Of a stretch of DNA of 64,000 bases, positions 49,444 through 59,097 are shown one piece after another. This stretch comes from Streptomyces griseoluteus. Lineage in GTDB: Bacteria; Actinomycetota; Actinomycetes; Streptomycetales; Streptomycetaceae. Both the position numbers and the translations under genes were made by a program. The first letter of the stretch is position 1. Every line of letters begins with the position of its first letter. Below the pieces are notes generated by a model. It searched no databases. It was given only the letters and a program-made list of their open reading frames with translations, and was not told where the DNA came from. The stretch lies in the NCBI GenBank assembly GCA_000717735.1, contig JOBE01000003.1, positions 124,001 to 188,000 of the forward strand. The letters run 5' to 3'.

Positions 49444-50755
49444 CGTGAGTGCGACGGGCGGGCAGCGGCCCGCGTACGACCGCGTGGTGGTGACCGGCCT
49501 CGGCGTGTTCTCCAGCATCGGCGTGGGCGTCGAGGAGTTCACCGAAGGACTGCGGTCCGGGCGGAACGGCGTCTCGCCGATCACCGCCTTCGACACCACT
49601 GGCTTCGACCACGCCAACGGCTGCGAGATACGGGACTTCGACCCCGCGCCGTGGCTGCGCCGGTGGAAGCAGGAGGAGCTGGGCCGTACCGCCCAGTTCT
49701 CCGTCGCGGCGGCGCGGATGGCGGTCGCCGACGCGGGTCTCACCGACGAGGAGCTGCGTGCCCGGCGTGTCCAGGTCGCCGTCGGCACCACGGACGGCGA
49801 GTCGCAGGACCTGGACCGGCTGGCCGCCGACTGGGTCGCCGCCGGGCCGGAGACCTGGGACCCGGAAACCGCCCGGCGCGTCGGAGCGGGCCGGCTCTCG
49901 GCCGCCGTGGCCTCCGAGTTCGGCCTGACCGACAGCGAGGCCGTCACCCTGGCCACCGCGTGCTCGGCCGGCAACTACGCGATCGGCATGGGGCTCGACG
50001 CCCTCCGGGTCGGCGACGCGGACATCGCCCTGTGCGGCGGTGCCGACGCCATGTGCCAGAAGTCGTTCTCGGCCTTCTACCGGCTCGGCACCATCGCCCC
50101 GGACTTCTGCCGGCCGTTCGACAAGGACCGGCAGGGCATCCTCACCGGCGAGGGCGCCGGTGTCCTCGTCCTGGAGCGCCTCGACTCGGCCCTCGCGCGC
50201 GGCGCGCGGATCCACGCCGAGGTGCTCGGATACGGGCTGACCTGCGACGCCCACCACCCGGTGCAGCCCAACCAGTCGAGCATCGCCCGCTGTATGCAGC
50301 TGGCGCTCGACGACGCGGGCGTGGCCCCGCAGGACGTCGACCTCATCTCCGCGCACGGCACCGGAACGCGGACGAACGACGTGACCGAGTCGCGGGCCAT
50401 CCGGGACGTGTACGACAGCGCCCCGCCCCGCACCGTCTCGCTCAAGTCGATGCTCGGTCACACGATGGGCGCGGCGAGCGCGCTCGCGGCGGTGGCCTGC
50501 TCGGTGGCGCTCACCGAGGGGTTCATACCGCCGACGATCAACCACCGGGAGACGGATCCCGAGTGCGAGATCGACTGTGTGCCGAACGAGTCGGTCCCGG
50601 CGCGGCTGCGGGTGGTGCAGAACAACGGGCTCGCGTTCGCGGGCAACAACGCGATCGTCGTGCTCGGTCACTATCCGGCCGACTCGGACTCGGACTCGGA
50701 CTTGGACGCGGACGCGGACGTGGACGCCGCCGCCGACGACGTCGCCCGTTCCTGA
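49436..50755 (+). CDS. beta-ketoacyl-ACP synthase (KAS II type), front operon
   Basis: 439 residues with all condensing residues: Cys176 in LATACSAGNYAIG, the His motifs SAHGTGTRTND and KSMLGHTMGAA, and GNNAIVVLG at the end. It is more FabF-like than the KS-alpha at 53214. The C-terminal tail is a run of Asp alternating with Ser or Ala coded by a hexameric DNA repeat. ATG lies in an A/G-rich purine tract and overlaps the previous stop; its own stop is next to the exporter gene. Likely makes the starter chain, or a first condensation. Confidence 0.9.
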   Translation: MDDVSATGGQRPAYDRVVVTGLGVFSSIGVGVEEFTEGLRSGRNGVSPITAFDTTGFDHANGCEIRDFDPAPWLRRWKQEELGRTAQFSVAAARMAVADAGLTDEELRARRVQVAVGTTDGESQDLDRLAADWVAAGPETWDPETARRVGAGRLSAAVASEFGLTDSEAVTLATACSAGNYAIGMGLDALRVGDADIALCGGADAMCQKSFSAFYRLGTIAPDFCRPFDKDRQGILTGEGAGVLVLERLDSALARGARIHAEVLGYGLTCDAHHPVQPNQSSIARCMQLALDDAGVAPQDVDLISAHGTGTRTNDVTESRAIRDVYDSAPPRTVSLKSMLGHTMGAASALAAVACSVALTEGFIPPTINHRETDPECEIDCVPNESVPARLRVVQNNGLAFAGNNAIVVLGHYPADSDSDSDLDADADVDAAADDVARS

Positions 50756-50778
50756 TGGTGGAAAGCGAGGACAGGGTC

Positions 50779-52317
50779 ATGCCAGAGGGCCGTCGGGTCG
50801 GGTTCGGGGTGCTCGCGCTCGTGCTCGGCATCACGCTCGCCGTCCTCGACCAGGTGATCGTCGGCACCGCGCTGCCCACCATGGTCGGCGAACTCGGAGG
50901 CCTCAGCCTCCTTCCGTGGGTCGTCACGGCCTACGGCCTCGCCACCGCGGTCACCACCCCGCTCTGGGGCAAGTTCGGCGACCTCTACGGCCGTCGCCGC
51001 ACCTTCATGGCCGCCATCGGCATCTTCCTCGTCGGCTCGATGGCGGCCGGCCTCGCCCAGAACATGACGCAGCTCGTGGGCTTCCGCACCCTCCAGGGGC
51101 TCGGCGCCGGCGGTCTGTTCGTCGGAGCCTTCGGACTCGTCGGCGACCTCGTCCGCGATCCCGCCGGGCGGATCAAGGTGCAGTCCGTGATCGGCGCCGT
51201 CATCCCCGTCGCGCTCGTCGGGGGACCGCTGCTCGGCGGCGTGCTCACCGAACACGCCGACTGGCGCTGGGCGTTCTACCTCAACGTGCCCGTCGGCGCC
51301 GTCGCGCTCGCCGCCACCGCCCTCGGCGTCCCCGCCGTCGCGCGGGGCGCCAAGGCGCGCATCGACTACATCGGCGCCGCCCTGCTCACGGTCGCGGTCG
51401 TCGCCGTGACCCTGCTCGCCGGATGGGCCGGTACGCGGTACGCCTGGGGCTCCTGGCGGATCATCGGCCTGGCCGTCGTCGCGGCGGCGGCCCTGGCGGT
51501 CCTCGTCCGGGTCGAGCGCCACGCGGCCGAACCGATGTTGCCGCCCCGGCTGTTCCGCTCCCGGGACTTCAACCTGGCGCAGATCCTCGGTCTGCTGCTC
51601 GCCGCCGGCCAGCTCGCGGTCATGGTCCACCTCCCCCTCTACCTGCAGACCGTGCAGGGTGTGTCTCCCACGATCAGCGGCCTCCTGCTGCTGCCCTTCA
51701 TGGGCGGCATGATCACCGCGCAGCTCCTCGCCGCCCGGCTCGTGCTGCGCAGCGGACGGATCCGCCTGCCGGCTCTCGCCGGCTCAGCCACGGCGACCGC
51801 CGGCCTCGCCCTGCTGACCCTCCTGGACACGGGCACCTCGGCGGGCCTCGCCGCCTCCGTCTGCGTGGTGGCCGGCTTCGGCATCGGCCTGGTGCTCCAG
51901 ATCACCCTCGTCATCACCTTCGGCAGCACCGAGGAGCGCGACATCGGCGTCGCCAGCGGTCTGCTCAACCTCTTCCGGGCCGTCGGCGGTTCGCTGGGCG
52001 TCGCCCTGCTCGGCTCCGTCTACACCGCCGTGTCCGAGTCCACCCTGACGGAGCGGCTGGGAGCCGCGGAGGCCCGCGCGCTCGCCGCGTCCAGCCAGCA
52101 TCTCGACCCCGAGGCGCTGCGGCAGCTGCCCGCGGCGTCCCTCGCGGCCTTCCGCGAGGCGGCGGTGGACGGACTGCACGGCCTGGTGATCGGGGCCTGC
52201 GCCCTGGCCGCGATCGGCTGCGCCGCGGCGTGGCTGCTGCGGGCCCGCGTGCCCGTACCCGGAGAGGGAACGGACCAGAAGGCGGGGGCCGATCCAACGA
52301 TGGCGGAAAGCATTTAG
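50779..52317 (+). CDS. MFS exporter, DHA2 (EmrB/QacA) type
   Basis: About 512 residues with around 14 membrane segments. Family motifs: ALVLGITLAVLDQVIVGTAL in helix 1, GKFGDLYGRRRTFMAA (motif A), FRTLQGLGAGGLFVGAFGL, and HADWRWAFYLNVPVG (the DHA2 motif between helices 5 and 6). ATG at 50779 has GAGGACAGGG upstream; an in-frame ATG at 50755 overlaps the ketosynthase stop. Likely exports the polyketide and gives self-resistance. The heptamer repeat at 52312 begins inside its last codons. Confidence 0.92.
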   Translation: MPEGRRVGFGVLALVLGITLAVLDQVIVGTALPTMVGELGGLSLLPWVVTAYGLATAVTTPLWGKFGDLYGRRRTFMAAIGIFLVGSMAAGLAQNMTQLVGFRTLQGLGAGGLFVGAFGLVGDLVRDPAGRIKVQSVIGAVIPVALVGGPLLGGVLTEHADWRWAFYLNVPVGAVALAATALGVPAVARGAKARIDYIGAALLTVAVVAVTLLAGWAGTRYAWGSWRIIGLAVVAAAALAVLVRVERHAAEPMLPPRLFRSRDFNLAQILGLLLAAGQLAVMVHLPLYLQTVQGVSPTISGLLLLPFMGGMITAQLLAARLVLRSGRIRLPALAGSATATAGLALLTLLDTGTSAGLAASVCVVAGFGIGLVLQITLVITFGSTEERDIGVASGLLNLFRAVGGSLGVALLGSVYTAVSESTLTERLGAAEARALAASSQHLDPEALRQLPAASLAAFREAAVDGLHGLVIGACALAAIGCAAAWLLRARVPVPGEGTDQKAGADPTMAESI

Positions 52318-52350
52318 CGCAAACTTAGCCGGTAGCGCATTGAACTTAAC
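52312..52350 (+). promoter_or_regulatory. heptamer direct repeats, candidate regulator operator C
   Basis: ATTTAGC (52312), ACTTAGC (52323, 11 bp on) and ACTTAAC (52344, 21 bp on) precede a possible TTGAAC/AATGAT promoter. They lie 80-120 bp upstream of the ketoreductase gene and resemble sites A and B. Confidence 0.55.
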
Positions 52351-52430
52351 CGGCATTCCGAAGAATGATTTCACCAGGCTCCGGTGGTGTGTGTCCGCCG
52401 CGGCCCAGGCCTTTTTCAGGGAGTAGCCAC

Positions 52431-53171
52431 ATGGCTCAGGAAAACCGGAGGACCGCGCTCGTCAGCGGCGGATCGCGGGGTATCGGACGCGCCGTGGTGC
52501 TGCGACTGGCCCGCGACGGCCACCAGGTCGCCTTCTGTCACCAGACCCCGTCCGAGGCCGCACGGAGCCTGGAGAAGGAGGCCGCCGAGCTGGGCGCCAC
52601 GGTCGTGGCGAGCCAGGTCGACGTCACCGACGCCGCGCAGGTCAAGGCCTGGGTGCAGCGGACCGAGGCGGAACTCGGGCCGATCGAGGTGGTCGTCAAC
52701 TCGGCCGGCATCGTCCGCGACACGCCGCTCGTCATGATGGAGGACGGTGACTGGCGGGACGTCGTCGACGTCAATCTGACCGGCACCTTCCACGTCACCA
52801 GGGCGGCCGTCTTCGGCATGATGAAGCGGAAATCCGGCTGCGTCGTGAACCTCTCCTCCGTCGCGGGTCTGTACGGGAACGCGACCCAGACCAATTACTC
52901 CGCCACCAAGGCCGGAATCATCGGATTCACCAAGGCCCTCTCCAAAGAGGTCGGCCGGTACGGGATCCGCGCGAATGCTGTGGCCCCCGGATTCATCGAC
53001 ACCGACATGGTTTCCGGGCTTTCCGAGAACCACCGGGAGAAGGCGCGGAAAGGCATTTCCCTGAGCCGATTCGGCCGCGCGGAGGAGGTCGCCGACGCCG
53101 TCGCGTACCTCCTGACCGCGGAGTACGTCACCGGCACCGTCCTCACGGTCGACGGAGGACTCTCGATCTGA
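52431..53171 (+). CDS. SDR ketoreductase, FabG type
   Basis: 246 residues. Cofactor motif VSGGSRGIGRAVVLRLA, NSAGIV, and the catalytic Ser/Tyr/Lys in LSSVAGLYGNATQTNYSATK; C-terminal VAYLLTAEYVTGTVLTVDGG. It reduces a beta-keto group with NADPH, either on the starter chain or at one position of the poly-beta-keto chain. ATG after CAGGGAGTAGCCAC. First gene of the second operon, 42 bp before KS-alpha. Confidence 0.92.
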   Translation: MAQENRRTALVSGGSRGIGRAVVLRLARDGHQVAFCHQTPSEAARSLEKEAAELGATVVASQVDVTDAAQVKAWVQRTEAELGPIEVVVNSAGIVRDTPLVMMEDGDWRDVVDVNLTGTFHVTRAAVFGMMKRKSGCVVNLSSVAGLYGNATQTNYSATKAGIIGFTKALSKEVGRYGIRANAVAPGFIDTDMVSGLSENHREKARKGISLSRFGRAEEVADAVAYLLTAEYVTGTVLTVDGGLSI

Positions 53172-53213
53172 GCCGCGCGCCCCGGCCCGCGATTCCCCTA
53201 GGAGACCCCGATC

Positions 53214-54521
53214 ATGCACAGCACACCCCGACCCTCGACGCAGCCGGACACGGTGAAGCGGCGCGTCGTCATCACCGGCATCGGCGTCCTCGCTCCCGGT
53301 GGCATCGGTGCCAAGAACTTCTGGAGCCTCCTCAGCGAGGGCCGTACCGCCACCCGCGGCATCACCTTCTTCGACCCCTCGCCGTTCCGCTCGCGGGTCG
53401 CCGCCGAGATCGACTTCGACCCCTCGGACCACGGTCTGCGGCCCCAGGAGATCCGCCGCATGGACCGCGCCGCGCAGTTCGCGGTGGTCGCGGCCCGGGA
53501 GGCGCTCGCCGACAGCGGCCTCGACATGGCCGAGGGCGACCCGTACCGCACCGGCGTCTGCCTCGGCAGCGCCGTCGGCGCCACCATGGGCCTCGACCAG
53601 GAGTACCGGGTCGTCAGCGACGACGGGCGCCTGGAGCTCGTCGACCACGAGTACGCGGTGCCCCACCTGTACAACCACCTGGTGCCCAGCTCGTTCGCCG
53701 TCGAGGTCGCCTGGGCCACCGGCGCCGAGGGCCCCGCCACCGTCGTCTCCACCGGCTGCACCTCCGGCCTCGACGCCGTCGGTCACGCCACCGAGCTGAT
53801 CCGCGAGGGGAGCGCCGACGTGATGATCGCCGGCGCCACCGACGCGCCGATCTCGCCCATCACCATGGCCTGCTTCGACGCGATCAAGGCCACCACGCCC
53901 CGCCACGACGACCCGGCGCACGCCTCCCGCCCCTTCGACGGGACCCGCAACGGCTTCGTCCTCGGCGAGGGTTCGGCCGTCTTCGTCCTGGAGGAGCTGG
54001 AGTCGGCCCGCCGGCGGGGCGCCCACATCTACGCGGAGATAGCCGGGTTCGGCTCCCGCTGCAACGCCTTCCACATGACCGGACTGCGGCCGGACGGCCT
54101 GGAGATGGCGGAGGCCATCCGGATCGCCCTCGACGAGGCCCGCCTCGCCCCCGAGGCGATCGACTACGTCAACGCCCACGGCTCCGGCACCAAGCAGAAC
54201 GACCGGCACGAGACGGCGGCGTTCAAGCTCAGCCTCGGCGAGCACGCCCGCCGCACGCCGGTCAGTTCCATCAAGTCGATGGTCGGGCACTCGCTCGGCG
54301 CGATCGGCTCCATCGAGATCGCGGCCTGCGCGCTGGCCATGGAGTACGGCGTCGTACCGCCGACGGCCAACCTGCACACCCCTGACCCCGAGTGCGATCT
54401 CGACTACGTCCCCCTGACCGCCCGGGAACGGCGACTCGACAGCGTGCTCAGCGTCGGCAGCGGCTTCGGCGGCTTCCAGAGCGCCATCGTGCTCAGCCGG
54501 CCGGAGAGGAGCCCGCGATGA
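53214..54521 (+). CDS. type II polyketide synthase ketosynthase alpha
   Basis: 435 residues. Active-site Cys182 in [16 protein letters not shown], His motifs [11 protein letters not shown] and [11 protein letters not shown], and the tail [16 protein letters not shown], all diagnostic of aromatic KS-alpha. It condenses malonyl-ACP units iteratively with the adjacent chain length factor. ATG after CTAGGAG; the stop overlaps the next ATG (ATGA), the classical KS/CLF coupling for a 1:1 heterodimer. Confidence 0.96.
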   Translation: MHSTPRPSTQPDTVKRRVVITGIGVLAPGGIGAKNFWSLLSEGRTATRGITFFDPSPFRSRVAAEIDFDPSDHGLRPQEIRRMDRAAQFAVVAAREALADSGLDMAEGDPYRTGVCLGSAVGATMGLDQEYRVVSDDGRLELVDHEYAVPHLYNHLVPSSFAVEVAWATGAEGPATVVSTGCTSGLDAVGHATELIREGSADVMIAGATDAPISPITMACFDAIKATTPRHDDPAHASRPFDGTRNGFVLGEGSAVFVLEELESARRRGAHIYAEIAGFGSRCNAFHMTGLRPDGLEMAEAIRIALDEARLAPEAIDYVNAHGSGTKQNDRHETAAFKLSLGEHARRTPVSSIKSMVGHSLGAIGSIEIAACALAMEYGVVPPTANLHTPDPECDLDYVPLTARERRLDSVLSVGSGFGGFQSAIVLSRPERSPR

Positions 54522-55774
54522 CCACCGCCGTCACGATGCCCGTCGAGACGACGACCGGCGCCCGCGCGACCGCCGTCGTGACGGGCCTCGGCATCGTCGC
54601 CCCCAACGGCCTCGGCACCGAGGCCTTCTGGGCCGCCACCCTCGAAGGACGCAGTGGCATCGGACCCGTCGAGCGGTTCGACCCCGTCTCCTACCCGGCC
54701 CGCCTCGCCGGCGAGGTCAGCGACTTCGACGCCACCGAGCACCTGCCCAGCCGGCTGCTTCCGCAGACGGACCACATGACCCGGATGGCGCTCGTCGCGG
54801 CCGACTGGGCCCTCGCCGACGCCCAGGTGGAACCGGGCGAGACGGACTCCTTCGGCATGGGCGTCGTCACGGCCAGCTCGGCCGGCGGCTTCGCCTTCGG
54901 CCAGAACGAGCTGAAGGCCCTGTGGAGCCAGGGCAGCAAGTACGTCAGCGCCTACCAGTCCTTCGCCTGGTTCTACGCCGTCAACACCGGCCAGATCTCC
55001 ATCAGGCACGGCATGCGCGGCCCCAGCGGCGTCCTCGTCGCCGACCAGGCGGGCGGCCTCGACGTCCTCGCCCAGGCCCGCCGGCTGATCCGCAACGGAA
55101 CGCCGCTCGTCGTCTCCGGCGGCGTCGACTCCTCGATCTGCCCGTGGGGCTGGGCCGCCCTGCTCACCAGCGGCCGGCTCAGCACCGACCCCGACCCGGC
55201 CACCGCCTACCGGCCGTTCCACCCGGACGCCGCCGGGCACGTCGTCGGCGAGGGCGGGGCGCTCCTCATCGTCGAGGACGCCGCGAGCGCGGCGGGCCGC
55301 GGCGCCCGCACCTACGGGCGGATCGCCGGTTACGGCACCACGTTCGACCCGCGGCCCGGCAGCGGCCGCGAGCCGGGGCTCCGCCGCGCGATCGACCTCG
55401 CCCTCGCCGACGCGGGCGTCACCGCGGCGGACGTCGACGTCGTCTTCGCGGACGCCGCCGCCGTTCCCGAACTCGACGAGACGGAGGCGGCCGCCCTCCG
55501 CGACCTCTTCGGCGTACGAGGGGTGCCCGTCACGGCGCCCAAGACCATGACCGGCCGGCTCAACTCCGGCGCGGGGCCGCTCGACGTGGCCACCGCCCTG
55601 CTCTCCCTCCGGGACCAGGTGATCCCGCCGACCGTGCACGTGGAGGCGGACCCCGGCCACGGCCTGGACCTCGTCACCGGGCGGCCCCGGGAGACGTCGC
55701 TGCGCACCGTGCTCGTCCTGGCGCGCGGCTACGGCGGCTTCAACTCCGCCCTCGTCGTCACTCGTGCGGACTGA
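54518..55774 (+). CDS. chain length factor (ketosynthase beta)
   Basis: 418 residues. The cysteine is replaced by Gln177 in [16 protein letters not shown], the hallmark of [23 protein letters not shown] and [12 protein letters not shown] are typical. It sets the number of condensations with KS-alpha. Chain length cannot be read reliably by eye. Its end overlaps the PPTase start by 11 bp. Confidence 0.95.
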   Translation: MTTAVTMPVETTTGARATAVVTGLGIVAPNGLGTEAFWAATLEGRSGIGPVERFDPVSYPARLAGEVSDFDATEHLPSRLLPQTDHMTRMALVAADWALADAQVEPGETDSFGMGVVTASSAGGFAFGQNELKALWSQGSKYVSAYQSFAWFYAVNTGQISIRHGMRGPSGVLVADQAGGLDVLAQARRLIRNGTPLVVSGGVDSSICPWGWAALLTSGRLSTDPDPATAYRPFHPDAAGHVVGEGGALLIVEDAASAAGRGARTYGRIAGYGTTFDPRPGSGREPGLRRAIDLALADAGVTAADVDVVFADAAAVPELDETEAAALRDLFGVRGVPVTAPKTMTGRLNSGAGPLDVATALLSLRDQVIPPTVHVEADPGHGLDLVTGRPRETSLRTVLVLARGYGGFNSALVVTRAD

Positions 55775-56474
55775 CGACGCGGTTCCCCTTCTCGCACGTG
55801 AGCCGGGCCCCGTACGGCTGCCGCTCCCCGTGCGGGAAGACGTGGAGCTGTGGCTGGTCAGGACCGGTGAGCCGCCCGCCGCGGCGGAGGTCGCCGTCCT
55901 GGACGCGGCGGAACGCCGGCGCGCCGCCTCGTTCCGCCGTCCGGCGCAGGCCGCGCTGTACGTCTCCGCGCACGCGGCCCTGCGGCACCTCCTCGGGGAG
56001 CGCCTCGGCGTCCTTCCCGCGGACGTGCCGCTGCGCCGCGAGGCGGGCGGGCGGCCGGTGGTGGCCGGGCAGGCCGCTGTGCACTTCTCCCTCTCGCACA
56101 GCGGTGACCTGGCCCTGGTGGGGCTCGCCGGGCGGCCGGTCGGCGTGGACGTCCAGCTCGTGCCCGGAGTGACGACGGCGGAACTGTGCGGTCGCCGTCT
56201 GCACCCGGCCGAGCGGGCGGAACTCGCCGCCCGGCCGCTCGCCGACCGGGCGGAGGGCTTCGCCCGGCTCTGGGCGCGCAAGGAGGCGTACCTCAAGGGC
56301 CTGGGCACCGGCCTCCGGCGGGCCCTGGACGCCGACTACCTGGGCGACGGCGGGCCCGGAAGGCCCGGCCGCCCCGCCGGCTGGACGGTCCTCGACGTGC
56401 CGTGCGCCCCCGGGCACGCCGCGGCGGTGGCTCTCGCCGACCTGCCGGGGGCGGCCGTTCCGGCTGCGGCGTGA
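55764..56474 (+). CDS. 4'-phosphopantetheinyl transferase, Sfp type
   Basis: 236 residues. Sfp/Gsp motifs: HFSLSHSGDLALVGL, PVGVDVQLVPG (metal-binding Asp) and ARLWARKEAYLKGLGTG (WxxKEA). It would convert both ACPs to holo form. GTG overlaps the end of the CLF gene. A dedicated PPTase inside a type II cluster is less common than reliance on a shared enzyme. Confidence 0.93.
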   Translation: MRTDDAVPLLAREPGPVRLPLPVREDVELWLVRTGEPPAAAEVAVLDAAERRRAASFRRPAQAALYVSAHAALRHLLGERLGVLPADVPLRREAGGRPVVAGQAAVHFSLSHSGDLALVGLAGRPVGVDVQLVPGVTTAELCGRRLHPAERAELAARPLADRAEGFARLWARKEAYLKGLGTGLRRALDADYLGDGGPGRPGRPAGWTVLDVPCAPGHAAAVALADLPGAAVPAAA

Positions 56475-56525
56475 GGGGGCCTTCCCCGTCACGCGCCCCG
56501 GACCGTGAGCCGACGGCTCGGGTCC

Positions 56526-56600
56526 GTCATCGACCTGCCCGGGCCTGTCATCGACCTGCCCGGGCCTGTCATCGACCGGCCCGGGTCCGTCATCGACCCG
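56526..56600 (+). repeat. 21-bp tandem repeat before accE
   Basis: Three full units and part of a fourth begin at 56526, 56547, 56568 and 56589 (core GTCATCGACC..GCCCGGG). The unit is seven codons, so one frame reads repeated VIDLPGP, but it lies upstream of the likely start codon. Confidence 0.85.
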
Positions 56601-56627
56601 CGCATCCGTCGACCGAAGGAGCAGCTG

Positions 56628-56852
56628 ATGAACGCCGGCACCCTCCCCCACCTGATCCGCGTCGAACGCGGCAGCCTCGACGAGGACGAGGCCGCCGCCC
56701 TCGTCGCCGTCCTCCTCACCCGTACCCAGGCGGGCCCCGCGGACCCGGACGGTTCGCGCGGCCCCGACGACGCCGGGGCCCGCTGGGCCCGGCTCGAACG
56801 GTCCCGCGGCTTCGGCGGGCCGCGGAGCTGGCAGCGGCAGCGACAGCGCTGA
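56628..56852 (+). CDS. acyl-CoA carboxylase epsilon subunit
   Basis: 74 residues. LPHLIRVERGSLDEDEAAAL followed by VAVLLTRTQ is the N-terminal signature of actinobacterial AccE/PccE subunits; the rest is a charged variable tail ending in RSWQRQRQR. ATG at 56628 has GAAGGAG 6 nt upstream. It binds the carboxylase holocomplex and raises its activity. A transposon-like insertion separates it from the alpha subunit gene. Confidence 0.87.
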   Translation: MNAGTLPHLIRVERGSLDEDEAAALVAVLLTRTQAGPADPDGSRGPDDAGARWARLERSRGFGGPRSWQRQRQR

Positions 56853-56924
56853 GCGTCGCGCACCACGCACCGGAGGCCGGTGGGGAGATCCCCCCGGCCG
56901 CCCCCGGTGCGAAGCAAGGCCCTC

Positions 56925-57084
56925 GGGCCTGTCTTTTGGATCAGGCCGGGCTCGCGGGGCCCGGCACGCGCGCTCGCCGCGTTGTCGTCGGTCCCCAACG
57001 CTCCGCGTTGACTCCCTCCTCCGCCTTGCGATCACACGCACCAGACCCCGCTCCCTGATCCGCCCTGATCCAAAAGACAGGCCC
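56925..57084. mobile_element. 160-bp MITE-like element
   Basis: Perfect 21-bp terminal inverted repeats (56925-56945 and 57064-57084, outer end GGGCCTGTCTTTTGGATCA) enclose about 118 bp with no open transposase frame. Flanks CTC and TAG do not form a convincing direct repeat; if the end is taken one base inward the flanks CTCG and CTAG nearly match. The ends resemble those of Streptomyces insertion sequences as I remember them. Confidence 0.75.
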
Positions 57085-57125
57085 TAGCCCGTCCCAGCCA
57101 ACACCCGCCGAAAGGGAGAGCCGTC

Positions 57126-58922
57126 GTGCGCAAGGTGCTCATCGCCAACCGTGGCGAAATCGCTGTTCGTGTCGCCCGTGCCTGCCGGGACGCCGGGATC
57201 GCGAGCGTCGCCGTCTACGCGGAGCCCGACCGGGACGCCCTGCACGTCCGGATGGCCGACGAGGCGTTCGCCCTGGGCGGTGACACCCCCGCCACCAGCT
57301 ATCTCGACATGGCCAAGGTGCTGGGTGCCGCGCGGGAGTCGGGGGCGGACGCGGTCCACCCGGGCTACGGGTTCCTCTCCGAGAACGCCGAGTTCGCGCA
57401 GGCCGTGATCGACGCGGGTCTCACCTGGATCGGCCCGCCGCCGCAGGCGATCCGTGACCTGGGCGACAAGGTGGCGGCCCGTCACATCGCCCAGCGCGCG
57501 GGTGCCCCGCTCGTGGCCGGCACGCCGGATCCGGTCTCCGGCGCCGACGAGGTGGTCGCCTTCGCCGCGGAGCACGGTCTGCCGATCGCGATCAAGGCCG
57601 CGTTCGGCGGCGGCGGGCGCGGACTGAAGGTCGCCCGGACGATGGAGGAGATCCCCGAGCTGTACGACTCCGCCGTGCGCGAGGCCGTCGCCGCCTTCGG
57701 GCGTGGCGAGTGCTTCGTCGAGCGCTACCTCGACAAGCCCCGGCACGTCGAGACGCAGTGCCTGGCCGACACCCACGGCAACGTCGTCGTCGTCTCCACC
57801 CGCGACTGCTCCCTCCAGCGTCGCCACCAGAAGCTGGTGGAGGAGGCGCCGGCGCCGTTCCTGACGGACGTGCAGGTCAAGCACCTGTACGACGCCTCCA
57901 AGGCGATCCTGAAGGAGGCCGGGTACGTCGGCGCGGGCACCTGCGAGTTCCTCGTCGGCGCCGACGGAACGATCTCCTTCCTGGAGGTCAACACCCGTCT
58001 CCAGGTGGAGCATCCGGTCACCGAGGAGGTCACCGGCATCGACCTGGTCCGCGAGATGTTCCGCATCGCCGACGGCGAGGACCTGGGCGCCTCGCCGTAC
58101 TTCCAGGACGGCGACCCGGTGGTACGCGGCCACTCCTTCGAGTTCCGCATCAACGGCGAGGACCCGGGCCGCGGCTTCCTGCCCGCGCCCGGCACCGTCA
58201 CCGTCTTCACCCCGCCGACCGGCCCCGGCGTCCGCGTCGACGCCGGTGTCGAGGCCGGCTCGGTCATCGGCCCGGCGTGGGACTCGCTCCTCGCCAAGCT
58301 GATCGTCACCGGCGCCACCCGCGAGCAGGCCCTCCAGCGGGCCGCGCGCGCCCTGGCGGAGTTCGAGGTCGGGGGCATGGCGACGGCAGTGCCGTTCCAC
58401 CGCGTGGTGGTCGCCGACCCGGCGTTCGCGCCGGAACTCGGCGGTGAAGCCGGCCCGTTCTCGGTCCACACCCGGTGGATCGAGACCGAGTTCGCGAACG
58501 ACATCCCGCCCTTCGCGGTCCCCGCGGACGGCGAGGACGACGAGGAGCAGGGCCGCGAGACGGTCGTCGTCGAGGTCGGGGCCAAGCGCCTGGAGATCTC
58601 CCTGCCGTCCTCGCTCGGCATGGCGCTGGCCCGGACGGGCCTGGCCGCAGGGGCGAAGCCGAAGCGCCGTGCGGCGAAGAAGTCCGGTCCCGCCGCCTCC
58701 GGCGACACCCTCGCCTCACCGATGCAGGGCACGGTCGTGAAGGTGGCGGTCGAGGAGGGGCAGACGGTCGAGGAGGGCGATCTCATCGTCGTCCTGGAGG
58801 CCATGAAGATGGAACAGCCCCTCAACGCCCACAAGTCCGGCACCGTCACCGGGCTCTCGGCGCAGGTCGGCGGCGCGCTCACCTCCGGCGCGCCCGTGTG
58901 CGAGATCAAGAGCGCTCCGTGA
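57126..58922 (+). CDS. acyl-CoA carboxylase alpha subunit (biotin carboxylase + carrier)
   Basis: 598 residues. Biotin carboxylase domain (1-450): [20 protein letters not shown], the ATP-grasp glycine loop [35 protein letters not shown]. After a linker, the biotin carrier domain ends with [12 protein letters not shown] (biotinyl Lys561). It matches AccA2-type subunits of actinobacterial acetyl/propionyl-CoA carboxylases. GTG after AAAGGGAGAGCC. Confidence 0.94.
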   Translation: MRKVLIANRGEIAVRVARACRDAGIASVAVYAEPDRDALHVRMADEAFALGGDTPATSYLDMAKVLGAARESGADAVHPGYGFLSENAEFAQAVIDAGLTWIGPPPQAIRDLGDKVAARHIAQRAGAPLVAGTPDPVSGADEVVAFAAEHGLPIAIKAAFGGGGRGLKVARTMEEIPELYDSAVREAVAAFGRGECFVERYLDKPRHVETQCLADTHGNVVVVSTRDCSLQRRHQKLVEEAPAPFLTDVQVKHLYDASKAILKEAGYVGAGTCEFLVGADGTISFLEVNTRLQVEHPVTEEVTGIDLVREMFRIADGEDLGASPYFQDGDPVVRGHSFEFRINGEDPGRGFLPAPGTVTVFTPPTGPGVRVDAGVEAGSVIGPAWDSLLAKLIVTGATREQALQRAARALAEFEVGGMATAVPFHRVVVADPAFAPELGGEAGPFSVHTRWIETEFANDIPPFAVPADGEDDEEQGRETVVVEVGAKRLEISLPSSLGMALARTGLAAGAKPKRRAAKKSGPAASGDTLASPMQGTVVKVAVEEGQTVEEGDLIVVLEAMKMEQPLNAHKSGTVTGLSAQVGGALTSGAPVCEIKSAP

Positions 58923-59097
58923 CCGCCGTGACCCACGTGGGGTCCGTGACTGCCGTGGCCGCTGTGGTCCCCCCTACGGCCTCCACGGCCCCCATGGCCG
59001 CCGTGACCCACAGGCCGGGCCCCGGGCCCCGGGCCGCCCGGCTGACGCGTGCGACGCCCGCCGCCCTCCGTCCGACCCCGAGAGGCCCCCACCGACC

